Positions 8,719 to 16,225 of a DNA stretch of 64,000 nucleotides are shown here, piece by piece. Numbering within the stretch: the stretch's first letter is position 1; every line of letters starts with the position of its first letter. The position numbers were made by a program, and so were the translations under genes. The notes below the pieces were generated by a model. The model was given only the letters and a program-made list of their open reading frames with translations, did no database searches and was not told the DNA's origin. The stretch is from Dyadobacter pollutisoli (GTDB lineage Bacteria; Bacteroidota; Bacteroidia; Cytophagales; Spirosomataceae), in contig NZ_CP112998.1 in assembly GCF_026625565.1 (NCBI RefSeq), forward strand, positions 2,172,501-2,236,500. Direction: 5' to 3'.

Positions 8719-9779
8719 TTCCGCATTCGCGCCAGTTTTTCATATTCCAGAACCGTGATCAGGCTGCCTTTCATTTCTACCAGATGTTCGTCTTTGAAAT
8801 CAGAAAGGGTGCGGATCACGGTTTCTGTTGCCGTACCTACGATTGAGGCAATGTCTTCACGGGTGATGGACATGGAGAATGGTTTGGAATGATCATCCTG
8901 ATAACGTTGCGCAAGCATGACCAGCGCCTGCGCCACCCGTTTCCTCACCGAGTTATAAGCCAGTTGCAGCAACCGCTCTTCCCGGTCTTTGATCTCGTTG
9001 GAAAGCATTTTGATAAATTTGGACGCCACCTCGCGATTACCTTGCAGCAAATTGAAAAAATCGTCCTTAGGAATCATCGCTACTTCCGACTTTTCCAGCG
9101 CAATGGCTGATTCCTGATAGGTTTCGCCTTGCAACAGGTCGAGATAGCCGAAGAAATCGCCCTCCTTATACAGGTCGGTAATGTATTCCTTGCCGTTGTC
9201 ATTGGACTTATAAGCCTTTACTTTTCCCTTTTGCAGGAAGTACACATTGGAAGGATAGCTGCCCTCGGTGTAAATGGTTTCTTTTTTGCGCAAAAATTTA
9301 ACTTTTTTATCCTCAGCCAGTTTAATGATCATATCAAACGATTTGGCCTCTTGCATAAATGAGTCGAGGCCTTCGGCGGAGCGGTCAAACTGCCGCTTGA
9401 TACGTTCGCTCTTTTTGAGCCGCATTTCGACGGCATTCAGCAGCTCCACGTCATCATAAGGCTTGGTCAGGTAGTCGTCAGCCCCCATGGTCATACCCTT
9501 TCGATAGTCGTCTTTTTCGGCTTTCGCCGTCAGGAAAACGAAGGGAATGGCAGATGTACGCTCGTCTTTTCCAAGCATGTGCAGCACGCCATAACCGTCG
9601 AGCTCGGGCATCATAATGTCGCAAATGATGAGGTCGGGATTGTGGCTGGCGGCTTGGAGAACACCTTCCTTGCCATTTTTGGCTGTTACTACCTCGTAAT
9701 TAGCCAGTTCCAGGATCTCTGCTGTATTTTCCCGCATTTCGGGATTGTCTTCGATCAGTAGTATTTTTTTGGTTTCCAA
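8715..9779 (-). CDS. response regulator with receiver domain fused to a Crp/Fnr-type DNA-binding module
   Basis: 354 aa. Residues 4-120 form a CheY-like receiver: acidic pocket E10-D11, phospho-acceptor Asp54 in LIICDIMMPELDG, conserved FLTAKA and YLTKP with the Lys. Residues about 160-270 are a cyclic-nucleotide-binding-like beta-roll (EKDFFGYLDLLQGE-like and SEVAMIPKDDF segments). Residues about 300-350 are a Crp winged helix (TREDIASIVGTATETVIRTL). No N-terminal Cys cluster as in Fnr is present, so phosphorylation rather than direct oxygen sensing would control it. It is the last gene of the hemN-kinase-regulator operon, 21 bp after the kinase. Functionally it would combine the roles of FixJ and FixK of rhizobia in one protein. 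It is the best candidate to bind the CATGA-N6-TCATG sites. Confidence 0.93.
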   Translation of the reverse strand: METKKILLIEDNPEMRENTAEILELANYEVVTAKNGKEGVLQAASHNPDLIICDIMMPELDGYGVLHMLGKDERTSAIPFVFLTAKAEKDDYRKGMTMGADDYLTKPYDDVELLNAVEMRLKKSERIKRQFDRSAEGLDSFMQEAKSFDMIIKLAEDKKVKFLRKKETIYTEGSYPSNVYFLQKGKVKAYKSNDNGKEYITDLYKEGDFFGYLDLLQGETYQESAIALEKSEVAMIPKDDFFNLLQGNREVASKFIKMLSNEIKDREERLLQLAYNSVRKRVAQALVMLAQRYQDDHSKPFSMSITREDIASIVGTATETVIRTLSDFKDEHLVEMKGSLITVLEYEKLARMRN

Positions 9780-9800
9780 GACAATGTGATTAGTTGTTAA

Positions 9801-11069
9801 TCAGTCAATTTTTATTTGGGAAGGTACGTGATTTGGAACCTGTATATCGAAAACAGTTCCCTTACCAACCTCGCTCTTAAATTGTACAGTTCCGCCCATG
9901 AGCTCAATGTAATTTTGGACAATATTCAGGCCCAGTCCCGTCCCTTGGGCGTTACCTGCATTATGTGCGCGGAAGAAACGGTCAAATATGTGCTGCTGGT
10001 CCTGCTCAGGAATACCTATGCCCTGGTCTTCAATTTCAACTCGCACCATTTGCTGGGTAGATTGTACATTGAGAAAAATAGATTTCCCCGGTTCAGAATA
10101 CTTGATCGCATTGGAAAGCAGGTTGAAAAGTACATTTCGGAGCAGTTGTTTGTCCAGCCAAACTTCCTGAATACCAGTATATTGAAAATGAATTTGTTGT
10201 TCGTCTTTACACAAGCCTTTGATCTCTTCAATGAGGCTTTCGCAGAACGCAGGAAGCGTTGTCAATACCGGAACACTCTTCACGCGGCCTTCTTCCAGTT
10301 TGCCGATCGAGAGAAAATCATTCAGTATCTCCGTCAGGTTTGTTACCGTGGACTTGATACGCTGCACGTGTTTGTGCCGCTTGTCCTCTTCTTCTGTTTT
10401 GGTATATCTTCCTATCAATGAGGCCGATGACAGAATGGTAGCAAGGGGCGTGCGGAACTCGTGCGAGGCAATGGTCACAAACTGGCTTTTCATATTATTC
10501 AGTTCGCGCTCCTTTTTTAGGGCCCGGATTACCTCTTCCTGCGATTGTTCCACTCGTTCAATGGCGGTGGCCAGCTCTCTGGTGCGCTGCTCGACCCGCT
10601 CTTCCAGTTCAGCATTCAGCTTCTGGATTTCCAGATTGGCCTCAATGATGCGGTTCTCCTGCTTTTTTCTTTCGGTTATATCAATGACAAAACTCACGAC
10701 AAACTCGCCATCGCTGGTTTTGAATGGGCTGAGACTTACCTCCACCGGAAACTCGCTGCCATCATGACGTCTTGCAAAAAGGTCCATCAAATGTCCCATT
10801 CCACGCGCCCGAGGTGCTTCCAGGTAGTGGTCGCGATAACCGACGTGGTTTTTCGCGAACCGGGCGGGAATGAGCATTTCGATCTTCTTTCCGATTAGCT
10901 CCTGATCTTTATACCCGAAAAGTTCTTTGGCTTTTGGGTTCAACATTACAATGCTGGCGCTTTTGTCCACTACGACGATACCTTCCGTCGCATGCTTGAA
11001 CAGGGCGTCGAGCATTTCAATATGCCGTGTCATCACCTGGGTATGAATTAAAATATCTGTATCAAACAT
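9801..11069 (-). CDS. soluble PAS-domain sensor histidine kinase (FixL-like candidate)
   Basis: 422 aa without membrane segments. Residues about 15-135 are a PAS domain (GIVVVDKSASIVMLNPKA; RRHDGSEFPVEVSLSPF; FVIDITERK), followed by a coiled coil at about 138-190. The HisKA H-box is SHEFRTPLA with His203. The HATPase domain shows NLLSNAIKYS (N box), DQGIGIPEQ (G1) and GTGLGLNIV (G2). In the PAS domain, H75-x2-Y-x3-Y before an RxxGMG segment lines up by eye with the heme-ligand region of FixL (His, Tyr, then IIGIGR), so heme-based oxygen sensing is possible but unproven. It lies 43 bp after hemN and 21 bp before the receiver-Crp gene, its probable phosphotransfer partner. Confidence 0.9.
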   Translation of the reverse strand: MFDTDILIHTQVMTRHIEMLDALFKHATEGIVVVDKSASIVMLNPKAKELFGYKDQELIGKKIEMLIPARFAKNHVGYRDHYLEAPRARGMGHLMDLFARRHDGSEFPVEVSLSPFKTSDGEFVVSFVIDITERKKQENRIIEANLEIQKLNAELEERVEQRTRELATAIERVEQSQEEVIRALKKERELNNMKSQFVTIASHEFRTPLATILSSASLIGRYTKTEEEDKRHKHVQRIKSTVTNLTEILNDFLSIGKLEEGRVKSVPVLTTLPAFCESLIEEIKGLCKDEQQIHFQYTGIQEVWLDKQLLRNVLFNLLSNAIKYSEPGKSIFLNVQSTQQMVRVEIEDQGIGIPEQDQQHIFDRFFRAHNAGNAQGTGLGLNIVQNYIELMGGTVQFKSEVGKGTVFDIQVPNHVPSQIKID

Positions 11070-11112
11070 ACCAAGGTACAGGAGATAGGTGAACAGCGCA
11101 AGGAGCTGCTAA

Positions 11113-12477
11113 TTAAATAGTTTGGCTGAAAAGTGTTGTTTGGGGCAGATCAGCCCATAGTCGCGCGTCGAAAGCCATGCATACATTGCGCACAAATGGT
11201 TTTCCTTTTTCTGTAATCCGCACCCGAAACGGCTCGATCTCAACCAGTTCGTCGAATTCCATTTCGGATAAATGTTCCAGTGCCTTGTATACTTCCATAC
11301 AAACTTCTGAGGTAGCAGCCCAGGAAGTTTCAAAGCTGGTCATCAACCTCAAAATGTGCCGGCGCATGATCAGGTCCTCGCGCGTCAGCTCATGTCCGCG
11401 CGCGATTGGGATTTCATTGGCGTCAATTCTTTTGTAATAATCTTCGACCTTTTTCTCGTTCTGGACATAACCGGTCCAGGAATCGCTGATGGAGGAAGCA
11501 CCCAAACCGATGAGCAGCCTGGTGCGGGTATCGGTGTAACCCATAAAGTTCCGGTGCAGGCGGTCTTCGCTTTGCGCAATGAAAAGTTCGTCGGTTTTCA
11601 ATGCAAAATGGTCCATGCCAATGTCCTTGTAGCCAGCTAATTCCAGTGCATTTCTGCCGGTTTCGTAAATGGCCATTTTCTTGTCAGCATCTGGAAGGTC
11701 CTGTTCGGTATAGTTGCGCTGACCGGGTTTGATCCAGGGAACATGTGCGTAGCTGTAAAATGCAATGCGATCGGGTTTGAGCTGTATAACCCGGAGCATC
11801 GTCTGCATCATATAGCAAGCTTTTTGCTGAGGGAGACCGTATACAATGTCGTAGTTGACAGAGGTATAGCCTATTTCGCGGGCTTTTTGAGTGAGATGAA
11901 CTACTTGTTCGTAAGTCTGGTGACGATTGATAATGGCTAGCACGATCGGATTGAAATCCTGCACACCAATGCTGATCCTGCGGAAACCGACATTGAATAA
12001 CGCCTGTAGATGTTCATCGGTAGTGTTACCAGGATGTGCCTCAAAACTAAAACTCGCTTTGGGATGAATAATGGCATTTTCGAGCAGACCATTCACCAGC
12101 CTGGTCAGGTTTCCGGGACTAAAAAAGGTGGGAGTGCCGCCGCCGAGGTGCAGCTCACGAATGACTGGCTTGGCATCACCGAAAATGGAAAAGTACATTT
12201 TCCATTCTTTCAAAACGGCGTCAATGTATTTGGTTTCAACCGCGTGGTTAATGGTGATCCTGGTATTGCAGCCGCAATAAGTACAGAGGCTCTCGCAAAA
12301 TGGCAGGTGAACATAAAGGCTGATCCCTTCCCGTTGGTTTGAAACGAAAAATGCCTCTTTCGCCAGCTCTGACCATTTCCGTTGTGTTGGGGCTGTGTTT
12401 TGCCAATATGGAACAGTCGGATAACTGGTGTAGCGCGGCCCGGGTGTATTGTATTTGAACAGCAAGTCCTTGTCCAT
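11113..12477 (-). CDS. hemN: oxygen-independent coproporphyrinogen III oxidase (radical SAM)
   Basis: 454 aa, the usual HemN length. It converts coproporphyrinogen III to protoporphyrinogen IX without oxygen, using SAM and a 4Fe-4S cluster, in the cytoplasm. The cluster motif is C61-x3-C65-x2-C68-G-C70 (CESLCTYCGC), including the fourth Cys typical of true HemN. Other family marks are YTSYPTVPYW near the N-terminus, ELHLGGGTPTFF, and the C-terminal HemN helical domain. Start ATG 12477. It heads an operon with the PAS kinase and the receiver-Crp gene and has a putative class II Crp-type promoter, so it is expected to rise at low oxygen along with the cbb3 oxidase encoded upstream. Confidence 0.96.
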   Translation of the reverse strand: MDKDLLFKYNTPGPRYTSYPTVPYWQNTAPTQRKWSELAKEAFFVSNQREGISLYVHLPFCESLCTYCGCNTRITINHAVETKYIDAVLKEWKMYFSIFGDAKPVIRELHLGGGTPTFFSPGNLTRLVNGLLENAIIHPKASFSFEAHPGNTTDEHLQALFNVGFRRISIGVQDFNPIVLAIINRHQTYEQVVHLTQKAREIGYTSVNYDIVYGLPQQKACYMMQTMLRVIQLKPDRIAFYSYAHVPWIKPGQRNYTEQDLPDADKKMAIYETGRNALELAGYKDIGMDHFALKTDELFIAQSEDRLHRNFMGYTDTRTRLLIGLGASSISDSWTGYVQNEKKVEDYYKRIDANEIPIARGHELTREDLIMRRHILRLMTSFETSWAATSEVCMEVYKALEHLSEMEFDELVEIEPFRVRITEKGKPFVRNVCMAFDARLWADLPQTTLFSQTI

Positions 12478-12506
12478 TGTGAATTTTGATGTATGTGATG
12501 AGGTAC

Positions 12507-12551
12507 CAAAGCTACCCAGCCGCCTACTTGAAAAACATGATCATTGTCATG
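12507..12551 (-). promoter_or_regulatory. putative Crp-type operator plus -7 element of the hemN operon
   Basis: On the minus strand CATGA-CAATGA-TCATG (12551-12536) is followed after exactly 21 bp by TAGCTTTG (12514-12507), a perfect match to TAnnTTTG. There is no convincing -33 TTG, which fits a promoter that depends on an activator. The operator ends 58 bp before the hemN ATG, the same as at the gene at 6943. Because the regulator gene is third in this operon, the site would give autoregulation. Confidence 0.65.
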
Positions 12552-12595
12552 AAAAAAACATACTTTGGTTCGGAGCAAACGAGACTTACCAAACG

Positions 12596-12628
12596 AGACT
12601 TACCAAGTCTTCGAGACTTGGCAAGTCT
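12596..12628. repeat. dispersed hairpin repeat, copy A
   Basis: AGACTTACCAAGTCT-TCG-AGACTTGGCAAGTCT. The two 15-nt arms pair with one mismatch, and each arm is itself a palindrome (AGACTT...AAGTCT). A half copy, AGACTTACC, stands just before it (12582-12590). It lies between the end of safE and hemN. It is the reverse complement of copy B over all 30 arm bases. It may act as a transcription barrier or mRNA stabiliser; no clear T tract follows. Confidence 0.8.
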
Positions 12629-12631
12629 AAT

Positions 12632-13330
12632 TCACTTACAAACAGTAATCCCAGTACGCGATTCACCATTTACAGGCAAGTCCGTTAAAACTCCCCGCAT
12701 AACCAGCCAAATCCCCGCGACCGCAAGCATAACCGGCGTAAATCTCCGAATGCGAGACCGGAGGCCGGGAGTGAACTTTTGCTTTGCAATACCAATAGAA
12801 ATCATCGCCGGAAATGTACCTAGTCCGAAAATCATCATATATGTAGCACTACCGGCCATGCTACCCGTCGCTATTGAGCTCATGAGCGCCATGTACACCA
12901 TTCCACAGGGGATCAGCCCATTAAAAATCCCTAACATCAGCCAGCCAGCGGCGGAACGGCTTTGTAACGTGGCCGCCATTTGTTGTTTTAAAAAATGAAC
13001 AAATCGAGCCCAAAATACGGGAGGGTGAAAATAGCTATCCAACCTCGAAGGCCAGAAAACGTAGGCTAACATCAGCAGCCCGGCAAAAACAGAGAGATAG
13101 CGCAGGTAACCCAGCCAGCCGATAGAAGCACCAATGCCACCGACCAGCAGACCAAGAGACGAATAGGATAATGCACGACCGGAATTGTAAAGCAGCAAAC
13201 CGGAAAATTGCTTCAAGCGCGATCCTTTATGAACGGGTAAAGCCAGCGCTATCGGCCCGCACATACCGACGCAATGCAAACTGCTGATCAGCCCCATTGT
13301 GAATGCGAGATATGGAAGCGCGGTAGTCAT
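12632..13330 (-). CDS. sulfite exporter TauE/SafE-type membrane protein of the cbb3 cluster
   Basis: About 232 aa from ATG 13330, which leaves a 4-bp gap to the ccoH stop; a TTG at 13351 would force a 17-bp overlap. It is a polytopic membrane protein of about six helices with the family motif GLISSLHCVGMCGPIALAL near the N-terminus (His-Cys-x2-Met-Cys, a plausible copper or metal ligand set). This small SafE/DsbD-like family is regularly encoded with ccoG and ccoH in cbb3 gene clusters. The Met/Cys-rich first helix suggests a part in copper supply to the oxidase rather than sulfite export, but that is inference. It is the last gene of the cco run, ending just before repeat copy A. Confidence 0.88.
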   Translation of the reverse strand: MTTALPYLAFTMGLISSLHCVGMCGPIALALPVHKGSRLKQFSGLLLYNSGRALSYSSLGLLVGGIGASIGWLGYLRYLSVFAGLLMLAYVFWPSRLDSYFHPPVFWARFVHFLKQQMAATLQSRSAAGWLMLGIFNGLIPCGMVYMALMSSIATGSMAGSATYMMIFGLGTFPAMISIGIAKQKFTPGLRSRIRRFTPVMLAVAGIWLVMRGVLTDLPVNGESRTGITVCK

Positions 13331-13334
13331 TATC

Positions 13335-13787
13335 CTATTTGCCAGTGACAATTACACCTTCATTCCAGTAAGTTGTTTCCCCTGATTTCCAGTCGAATTG
13401 AACTTTGTACCGGCCTTGCGGGATGTTGCTGAAAGGTATAAATTGCTCATTGTTAGTGGAAGCGATAGCAAAGCTGCGGTCATTTTTGTCGTTGGAAGGG
13501 CAGTACAGATTGATTTTTCCGCTTATTGATTTATCATTCATGATTTTGGGAAAATGAATGGATAATCCATTGTTTGTTACCTCCCAGCTCAACGGCTGTG
13601 GCAGTAAATCAGCACGTTTTATTTTGTCGATTTTACCTTGAAATTTCAGCTCTTCCTCATAGTAATGGTCTGTCACGAGATCGATTTTCTGCCCTGCGCT
13701 CATGCCGACGAGTACCAGTATCATAGCGACAAAACCAATGTATACCGCAGCAATTCCTGCTCCCCAATTTATTTTGATCGTTTTCAT
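13335..13787 (-). CDS. ccoH: FixH/CcoH family cbb3 oxidase accessory protein
   Basis: 150 aa with one N-terminal membrane helix (AAVYIGFVAMILVLVGMSA) and a periplasmic beta-sandwich domain. Markers of the family are the VTDHYYEEELKFQ segment just after the helix and the C-terminal GRYKVQFDWKSGETTYW. FixH/CcoH stabilises early assembly intermediates of the cbb3 oxidase. It lies 22 bp after ccoG and 4 bp before safE, so the three are co-transcribed. Confidence 0.9.
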   Translation of the reverse strand: MKTIKINWGAGIAAVYIGFVAMILVLVGMSAGQKIDLVTDHYYEEELKFQGKIDKIKRADLLPQPLSWEVTNNGLSIHFPKIMNDKSISGKINLYCPSNDKNDRSFAIASTNNEQFIPFSNIPQGRYKVQFDWKSGETTYWNEGVIVTGK

Positions 13788-13809
13788 AGTTGAATGTTTA
13801 AGTAAGTGA

Positions 13810-15141
13810 TCATTCCTCAGGTGCCATAAATGTGGTTTTAAAATCTTCCAATTTTTCCGTGCCCTGATAAACGGAAAGCGTCAATGTCGTTTTCCGACGG
13901 TTCAATGCTGATTTTGGAATAATAATGAATACAGTACCCTCCGACATTCCGGCAGCTTCCAAAGTAAGGTCCGGTGAACCGGCGAATAGAAGCTTTCCGC
14001 CGGGAGTTGCCAAATGGATTGTAGGCCTGATGGTTTGATTAGTCTTGTTGAAAATTTTAAATGTGTAAAGATTACTGATCGTCCCATCCTTATTTTCAAT
14101 GTACTGGCTTCCCGGCGCGCGGAAAAGCGTGGTCTGCGTATCATTACGGGTAGCGATCATAAATCCGAGACCTGACCATAACAGCAGCAGTACGACCGAA
14201 TAGCCAATAACCCTTGCCGTGATCAGTTTGGTTGTTTTTTTAACAATGGCATTTTCAGACGTGTACCGGATCAAACCTTTGTCAAAACCGATTTTGTCCA
14301 TAATATGGTCGCAGGCATCAATGCAGGCGGTGCAATTCACGCATTCCATTTGGTTACCGTTACGAATGTCGATGCCTGTGGGGCATACGGTCACACATTG
14401 GAAACAGTTAATGCAGTCTCCCTCAGTCCGCGCATGGTCTTTGTGAAGTTTTCCTCTTGGCTCGCCACGTTTGTGATCATAGGCTACCACAATGGAATTC
14501 CGGTCGAGCAAAACGCTTTGCAGACGTCCATAAGGGCATACTACTGTACAAGCTTTCTCCCGTAGCCACGCAAAATTGAAATAGAAAATACCTGTAAAAG
14601 CCACGATACCCGTAAATAGCGGAACGTGATCTGCAATGGGTTCGCGGATGATTTTGGCTAACGCATCAACTCCCAAAACATAGGAAAGAAGTAGGTTGGC
14701 AATGAGAAAAGACACGATCAGAAAAATGCTGTATTTCAGGCCTTTCTTCATGATTTTGTCCGCATTCCAGGGTGCCTTATCCAGCAGTTTTTGCTTGCCC
14801 GTATCGCCTTCTATCGCGTATTCGATTTTACGAAAAACCATTTCCATAAAAACCGTCTGCGGGCAGGCCCAACCGCACCATAACCGCCCGAAAACGGTTG
14901 TGAAAAGCACCACAAAAACCATAAATGAAAGCATCGTCAGACCGAAAAGCCAGTAATCTTGCGGCCCGATGAAAATTCCGAAAATGATAAATTTTCTTTC
15001 CAGTACATTAAAAAGTAATAACGGTTGACCGTTTAGTCTGATGAAAGGCGTGACAAAAAGTAATGTCAAAACGATCACTGTGAAGACTACACGGCGATTA
15101 TGCCATTGGCCTGTCGGTTTTTGCGGATGAAGTTTATTCAT
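13810..15141 (-). CDS. ccoG: cytochrome c oxidase accessory protein CcoG (FixG/RdxA), polyferredoxin
   Basis: About 443 aa from ATG 15141 (MNKLHPQKPTG). The reading frame is open further upstream only because it runs through hairpin repeat B, so the longer start is rejected. It is a membrane protein with several helices (VIVLTLLFVTPF; LTMLSFMVFVVLFTTVF), a membrane CGWACPQTVF motif, and two ferredoxin-type clusters at about residues 238-285 (CINCFQCVTVCPTG and CVNCTACIDACD). The C-terminal IG-like FixG domain follows. CcoG reduces Cu(II) during delivery of copper to the cbb3 CuB site. It is followed by ccoH and safE. Confidence 0.95.
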   Translation of the reverse strand: MNKLHPQKPTGQWHNRRVVFTVIVLTLLFVTPFIRLNGQPLLLFNVLERKFIIFGIFIGPQDYWLFGLTMLSFMVFVVLFTTVFGRLWCGWACPQTVFMEMVFRKIEYAIEGDTGKQKLLDKAPWNADKIMKKGLKYSIFLIVSFLIANLLLSYVLGVDALAKIIREPIADHVPLFTGIVAFTGIFYFNFAWLREKACTVVCPYGRLQSVLLDRNSIVVAYDHKRGEPRGKLHKDHARTEGDCINCFQCVTVCPTGIDIRNGNQMECVNCTACIDACDHIMDKIGFDKGLIRYTSENAIVKKTTKLITARVIGYSVVLLLLWSGLGFMIATRNDTQTTLFRAPGSQYIENKDGTISNLYTFKIFNKTNQTIRPTIHLATPGGKLLFAGSPDLTLEAAGMSEGTVFIIIPKSALNRRKTTLTLSVYQGTEKLEDFKTTFMAPEE

Positions 15142-15157
15142 GTTGGTTGGGGAAATA

Positions 15158-15190
15158 AGACTTGCCAAGTCTTGTAGACTTGGTAAGTCT
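15158..15190. repeat. dispersed hairpin repeat, copy B
   Basis: AGACTTGCCAAGTCT-TGT-AGACTTGGTAAGTCT between ccoQP and ccoG. The arms are an exact reverse complement of copy A; only the 3-nt loop differs. It could tune expression of the oxidase genes relative to the assembly genes downstream, as REP/BIME-like hairpins do in other bacteria; this is inference. Confidence 0.8.
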
Positions 15191-15199
15191 CTCTCTTGT

Positions 15200-16219
15200 T
15201 TATTTGACCGCCACTGCGTCATTCACCAGCTCCCCTTGCGGCTCCTTAGCATTCGCAGGCTTGGTACCTTTGAGCGAAACGACGTAGCTGGCTACTTTCT
15301 GAATGTCCGTCGGGGACAATTGCTTTTCCCACGATATCATTCCTTTTTCAGGCACGCCATACTTAATTACTTTGAACAAATTCTTGATCCCGCCGCCGTG
15401 CAGCCAGTAATCGTCGGTCAGGTTTGGCCCCACGGTACCGCCACCATCCACACCATGACAAGCGGTGCATTTTTCAGTAAAAATGACTTTTCCCTGCCCC
15501 AGTACGGCCTGGTCGGTCAGTAACTTCACAGAATTCTCATCCATACTCGCCCCGACTTTCTCCATGTATGCTTTTTTCTCAATCTCAGCAGTTGCGATTT
15601 CTTTGTCCAACTCGGCCAGCTGCAAGTCTCCGATGCCACTGAAATAGTAGGCCGAGTAACCGATCGCGATGATGATGGTGGCAATAAAAAGCGATTGCAG
15701 CCAGGGCGGCATCCGGTTGTCCAGCTCTTGAATTCCATCATAATCGTGGCCTTCGATCAGGATTTGTTTTTCATCTTTGAGATCCACCGCAATACCCTTG
15801 AATTTCCGCCACCAATGACTGCTAAAAATGAATGTCGATTCAGTTTCTTCGCCTTTTTTGGAGAATTTTCTCAAAAGATTCAATGCGTTGGAAAGCAGGA
15901 TAATCAATTGAATTACAATAAATAAAAGTCCAGCCAACACCACATAAAGGATTAGGTCGGTTCCCGTCACAGCTCTCACTTTCTCCGGTTCCTGTGCAAA
16001 TGCGGAGACGTTTAGCAGGCAGAAAAGGACGATCGACAGGACGGTTTTTTTGACAATGCCGTCGTTGAGGGGCAGCCCACGCATTTTATTGAGCGACTCT
16101 TTGTCCAGCCGGAACACGTACACGAGCAGCCCGACAAAAAAAGCGAAGAATATGATCAGCGAGATCAGCGGGTAAATTTCCACTCCCGCGATGGATTCGA
16201 GGTAATTTCGGAATTTCAT
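15200..16219 (-). CDS. ccoP: cbb3 oxidase subunit: CcoQ-like N-terminus fused to monoheme CcoP
   Basis: 339 aa. Residues 1-50 look like a complete CcoQ/FixQ (IYPLISLIIFFAFFVGLLVY, then KMRGLPLND). An internal segment, VLSIVLFCLLNVSAFAQ, reads like a former secretion signal. Next come a membrane helix (LILYVVLAGLLFIVIQ), an amphipathic stretch and the CcoP core with its second helix. A single heme-binding CTACH at about residues 251-255, with downstream GMISW axial Met, gives one heme c; proteobacterial CcoP has two. It carries electrons from soluble or membrane cytochrome c to the catalytic subunit. It is 6 bp after ccoNO. The apparent fusion of ccoQ and ccoP is the point of interest. Confidence 0.93.
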   Translation of the reverse strand: MKFRNYLESIAGVEIYPLISLIIFFAFFVGLLVYVFRLDKESLNKMRGLPLNDGIVKKTVLSIVLFCLLNVSAFAQEPEKVRAVTGTDLILYVVLAGLLFIVIQLIILLSNALNLLRKFSKKGEETESTFIFSSHWWRKFKGIAVDLKDEKQILIEGHDYDGIQELDNRMPPWLQSLFIATIIIAIGYSAYYFSGIGDLQLAELDKEIATAEIEKKAYMEKVGASMDENSVKLLTDQAVLGQGKVIFTEKCTACHGVDGGGTVGPNLTDDYWLHGGGIKNLFKVIKYGVPEKGMISWEKQLSPTDIQKVASYVVSLKGTKPANAKEPQGELVNDAVAVK

Positions 16220-16225
16220 GGTCGG

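Noticed and set aside
15142..15222. A longer ccoG start upstream of 15141
   Set aside because: The extra codons only translate hairpin repeat B; the ATG at 15141 gives the normal CcoG beginning.
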